The translations under genes and the position numbers were made by a program. The notes under the pieces were generated by a model. The model saw only the letters and a program-made list of their open reading frames with translations. It was not told the origin of the DNA and did not search any database. Below, in pieces: positions 5,401 through 8,074 of a stretch of 8,074 bases of DNA. Within the stretch, counting starts at the first letter, position 1. Every line of letters begins with the position of its first letter. Source of the stretch: Calditrichota bacterium (GTDB lineage: Bacteria; Zhuqueibacterota; Zhuqueibacteria; Zhuqueibacterales; Geothermadaptataceae); contig QQUM01000586.1 of NCBI GenBank assembly GCA_008501545.1, forward strand, positions 1 through 8,074. The letters run 5' to 3'.

Positions 5401-6669
5401 ATGGAAGCTCGTTCAAAAAAAAATGACTTGAGTATAAATGAAGAAACTATCACTGCCGTTCAACTGAGAAAACTGCTAACAAGCAAGAAATTCTTGGACT
5501 CGCCTGATCTGCTGAGGGATGCCGACCTGACTTACTTGCTCGAAAAACTCGGCCGTAAGCTTTTCAGTGACGAAGATATAAAAATTTCTGCCTATCACTT
5601 TAGATCATTGGTAGAAAACTTGAAAAAACATTCACATATAAGTCATGACCAACACCAGGAATTAGAGCTGTGTCTGAAATCTGGTGAAACTTATGCCGTT
5701 ATGGGGTTGACGGAAGATGCAGAGAAGTGTTATGAGCAGGCGATACAACTCAGCGTTGAGTTAAATGACGCGGCGCGCCATGCCCGTTCTTGCCGTTATC
5801 TGGGTAATCTCAAGTTTCAGCAACAAGGCAAATTCAAGGAAGCGATAAAGTGTTTCGAGAAAAGTCTGGAAATTTGTCAGGAAAACGGCGAATTGTTGGA
5901 TGAAGCCTATGGATTGAACAGCTTGTCCGCGACTTATTTCCAGCTTGCATCCTGGAAAAAAATGGAAGACGTCTGCAACCAGGCTCTGGCCATTTGCGAA
6001 CAGCTGGATGAAGATGAACTGATTGCCTGTATTAATAACAATCTCGGTGCCATGTACAGTCTAAGAGGACTGTGGCAAAAATCACTGGCAGCATTTCAGA
6101 AAAGCCTGCCATTGTTCGAGAAACTGGGTGATTATCGAGGTCTGGCAGAAACATATAATAATCTGGCAACCTTGTATCGAGATAGGGATATGTGGCACGA
6201 AGCAGGCAGATGTTTTGCACTGAGTATTCGATTTGCATCCCAAATTGGAGACACCATTACCAAGGCTAACGCGATACTGAATCGTGCCGAGCTTTATGTG
6301 ATGATGCACGATTTGGAATTAGCGCGAAAGAATTGTTTTTCTGTGATTGGAACATTTCACAAGTTGGGAAAGGGTATAGGAGAGGCAGATGCCTGCAAAT
6401 TGCTGGGAGTCATTTATACGAAAAGTGAGAGGTGGGACCTGGCAAAAAAATATTTTGACGAATCACTGGAAATCAGCAAAAAATCTCATTATCAGCTTGG
6501 TCTTGCAGAAACTTATCGAAAGTATGCAGATTTTCACCTTGCGCAAAACCGGAATGATCTTGCTGCTGAATCGCTTAAAAGATCTCTTAAAAATTATCGC
6601 AGCTTGAAAGCACATGGCAAAGCAAGGCAGGTTGAAAAGTTTCTCAATAAAATTCAGACCAGTTTGTAA
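5401..6669 (+). CDS. Cytoplasmic protein of eight tetratricopeptide repeats
   Basis: This 422-residue protein has no signal peptide or membrane segment. After an N-terminal helical region (1-87), eight TPR units follow with a nearly exact 40-residue period, starting near 88, 128, 168, 208, 248, 288, 328 and 368. Examples are 'YLGNLKFQQQGKFKEAIKCF', 'NNLGAMYSLRGLWQKSLAAF' and 'LLGVIYTKSERWDLAKKYF'. The period is longer than the classical 34 and fits TPR_12-type superhelices seen in regulatory and peptide-sensing proteins. No catalytic or DNA-binding domain is visible, so it is probably a scaffold or sensor; the partner is unknown. An in-frame TGA at 5392-5394 makes ATG 5401 the first possible start, with only a weak ribosome site. 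The gene ends 31 bases before the DppB-type permease and is probably co-transcribed with it. The 154-base gap upstream shows only poor promoter-like matches. Confidence 0.88.
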   Translation: MEARSKKNDLSINEETITAVQLRKLLTSKKFLDSPDLLRDADLTYLLEKLGRKLFSDEDIKISAYHFRSLVENLKKHSHISHDQHQELELCLKSGETYAVMGLTEDAEKCYEQAIQLSVELNDAARHARSCRYLGNLKFQQQGKFKEAIKCFEKSLEICQENGELLDEAYGLNSLSATYFQLASWKKMEDVCNQALAICEQLDEDELIACINNNLGAMYSLRGLWQKSLAAFQKSLPLFEKLGDYRGLAETYNNLATLYRDRDMWHEAGRCFALSIRFASQIGDTITKANAILNRAELYVMMHDLELARKNCFSVIGTFHKLGKGIGEADACKLLGVIYTKSERWDLAKKYFDESLEISKKSHYQLGLAETYRKYADFHLAQNRNDLAAESLKRSLKNYRSLKAHGKARQVEKFLNKIQTSL

Positions 6670-6700
6670 ATATAGACTCTTTCATTACATTGTGAAACGA

Positions 6701-7687
6701 ATGCGCTACTATCTTCTCCGTCGATTTTTCATCTCGCTCTTTTTGATCTGGAGTATATTAACAACCGCCTTTTTAGTTTTACATCTCAGCCCCGGCGACC
6801 CGGTTAACAAATATATCTCGCCCAGTGTGCCTCCTGATACAGTTCAACTCATACGCCAGAATTTCGGCTTTGATCAGCCATTGCATGTACAATATCTTAA
6901 ATGGCTGAAGCAATGGTGCAAAGGAGATTGGGGCTATTCATACTCGCAATTTCGACCCGTATCAGCAGTGTTATACGAAGCGCTGCCCAATACTTTGGAA
7001 TTGACAGTGCCATCCTTATTGGCAATTTTTTTGCTCGGCACAGCCATCGGCGGTATCTCCGCCTTCCGTCATCAAAAATTTGCAGATCGCATGCTCATGA
7101 ACACATGTGTAGCGCTTTATTGCACGCCAGTATTCTGGCTGGCTTTAATGCTGATTTACATTTTTTCCTTACAGCTTAACTGGTTTCCCAGCGCACACGC
7201 CACTTCTCTATTCGCAGACGAGATGTCTGGTTGGGCGCAATTTCGTGACCGGCTTTCTCATATCGCACTGCCAATCATAACGATTGTTTTAACCGGCACA
7301 GCCAGCATTGCGCGCTATGTACGTGAAAATGTAATTGCTGTTCTCAAGTCCGATTTTATCAAGTTGGCGTTTGCAAAAGGATTTTCCCCGTTGCAGGTTT
7401 TTTTACGCTATCTGCTTCGACACACGCAGTTGCCATTGATTTCAGTTTTTGGTTTGAGTTTTCCATTTTTATTAGGAGGGGTGCTAATCGTCGAAATCAT
7501 TTTTGCCTGGCCCGGCATGGGACGATTGAGTTTGGAAGCTGTGATGGAGCGAGATTATCCACTCGTGCTTGCAACCACTGGCATTTCTGCATTCATGGTT
7601 GTAATAGGAAATTTTATTGCCGATTTTTTATACGTACTGGCGGATCCGCGGATCGGACGACACGATGATAAAAAAAATCTGGCTTAG
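6701..7687 (+). CDS. ABC transporter permease, DppB/OppB family
   Basis: This is one of the two inner-membrane subunits that form the channel of a peptide/nickel-type ABC importer. The 328-residue length is normal for the family. Motifs in order: 'RYYLLRRFF' and a first membrane helix (about 10-29), the conserved 'HLSPGDPV' (28-35), 'GDWGYSY' (75-81), membrane helices near 102-121, 135-156 and 190-206, the EAA loop 'DFIKLAFAKGFSP' (218-230) that contacts the ATPase, 'FAWPGMGRL' (268-276), 'RDYPLV' (284-289), and 'LADPRIG' at the C-terminus. ATG 6701 is chosen because it puts the usual short basic N-terminus before helix 1. The frame is open back to 6614, but that would overlap the TPR gene and add 29 non-conserved residues; GTG 6692 is an alternative. 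The Shine-Dalgarno is weak. The DppC-type gene starts inside its 3' end. Confidence 0.95.
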   Translation: MRYYLLRRFFISLFLIWSILTTAFLVLHLSPGDPVNKYISPSVPPDTVQLIRQNFGFDQPLHVQYLKWLKQWCKGDWGYSYSQFRPVSAVLYEALPNTLELTVPSLLAIFLLGTAIGGISAFRHQKFADRMLMNTCVALYCTPVFWLALMLIYIFSLQLNWFPSAHATSLFADEMSGWAQFRDRLSHIALPIITIVLTGTASIARYVRENVIAVLKSDFIKLAFAKGFSPLQVFLRYLLRHTQLPLISVFGLSFPFLLGGVLIVEIIFAWPGMGRLSLEAVMERDYPLVLATTGISAFMVVIGNFIADFLYVLADPRIGRHDDKKNLA

Positions 7688-8074
7688 ATTTAAACAGCAA
7701 AAACTTGCCTGCGCAGGTTTGAGTATACTCATTTTCTGGATTTCTCTCGGCATTTTTTCCCCATCGATATCCCCCCACAATCCCTTAGAACAGAATCTTG
7801 CCCACCGTTACCAATCGCCATGTGGTTCCAATTTACTCGGTACAGATCAATTTGGCAGAGATATATTGAGTCGTTTGTTGATCGGTGCCAGAATTTCTCT
7901 TGGACTTGGTTTGGCTATTACGGCCATGGCATTGTTTGTCGGAATCATGCTCGGTGCAAGCGCTGGATTACTTGGAGGAATTTGGGATGCGATAATTATG
8001 CGCACCGTCGATCTCCTGCTTGCTTTCCCTATTCTTTTTCTTCTGATTGCATGTATTGCAATGTTTGGCAGTGA
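7665..8074 (+). CDS. ABC transporter permease, DppC/OppC family, N-terminal part
   Basis: This is the second channel subunit of the importer, cut by the window end after 136 codons (members usually have about 280-300). ATG 7665 starts MIKKIWLRFKQQKLACAGLS, the typical basic N-terminus followed by a first membrane helix (about 14-31). Next comes the family hallmark LGTDQFGRDILSRLLIGAR (58-76), a second membrane helix (about 79-104) and 'MRTVDLLLAFP' (112-122), which precedes a further helix. The ATPase-contacting EAA loop would lie beyond the window. The start overlaps the end of the DppB-type gene by 23 bases, which suggests translational coupling and a heterodimeric permease. ATPase genes may follow downstream, but that cannot be seen. 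Confidence 0.93.
   Translation, partial: MIKKIWLRFKQQKLACAGLSILIFWISLGIFSPSISPHNPLEQNLAHRYQSPCGSNLLGTDQFGRDILSRLLIGARISLGLGLAITAMALFVGIMLGASAGLLGGIWDAIIMRTVDLLLAFPILFLLIACIAMFGS

Noticed and set aside
6614..6700. Upstream ATG start for the DppB-type permease
   Set aside because: It would overlap the TPR gene by 56 bases and put 29 non-conserved residues before the standard N-terminus.
7643..7654. Perfect 12-base palindrome GATCCGCGGATC
   Set aside because: It encodes the conserved DPRI residues of the permease C-terminus, so the symmetry is most simply explained by coding.
7820..8074. 84-codon + strand open frame at the window end
   Set aside because: It overlaps the DppC-type permease in another frame. 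The frame starting at 7665 has the family motifs and stays open to the window end.
1..8074. Mobile elements, CRISPR arrays, tRNA or rRNA genes
   Set aside because: I looked for regularly spaced repeats, transposase-like frames, terminal inverted repeats and tRNA-like cloverleaf signals and saw none.

Overview
This looks like a chromosomal stretch from a Gram-negative bacterium of moderate to low GC. All credible genes lie on the + strand. Lipoprotein-type signal peptides, a sigma-54 activator, TPR proteins and secreted domains ending in an 'HFTQYTLSLR' tail would suit an uncultured FCB-group or KSB1/Calditrichota-like lineage. That placement is a guess from gene style only; no rRNA or other marker is present.

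Layout: (1) positions 3-857 hold the C-terminal part of a family 5 (peptide/nickel type) ABC solute-binding protein. (2) After a 240-base gap comes a sigma-54-dependent, NtrC-type activator (1098-2540) with a degenerate receiver domain and a GAFTDA loop. (3) A small exported TPR protein follows 24 bases later (2565-3011); its reading frame appears broken by one base, because the rest of the protein continues in another frame to 3162. (4) A 457-base non-coding region (3163-3619) carries a good sigma-54 promoter match (TGGCAT-N5-TTGC, 3353-3367) and three TGTAAC motifs. (5) Two tandem paralogous lipoprotein genes with a ZU5-like C-terminal domain follow. The first (3620-4201) is intact. The second (4314-5246) is split by a single in-frame TAA at 4614-4616. 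(6) A cytoplasmic protein of eight TPRs (5401-6669) is followed at 31 bases by two ABC permease genes of the DppB/OppB and DppC/OppC families (6701-7687 and 7665 to the window end). The permease genes overlap by 23 bases.

How they may work together: the solute-binding protein and the two permeases are parts of a peptide-type importer, but about 5.8 kb of same-strand genes separate them. The sigma-54 activator lies 0.8 kb upstream of the sigma-54 promoter, so an obvious hypothesis is that it switches on the lipoprotein genes. The large TPR protein is probably co-transcribed with the permeases. The most notable points are the activator/promoter pairing, the pseudo-receiver, and two gene disruptions within 1.7 kb, which are either real decay or sequence errors.
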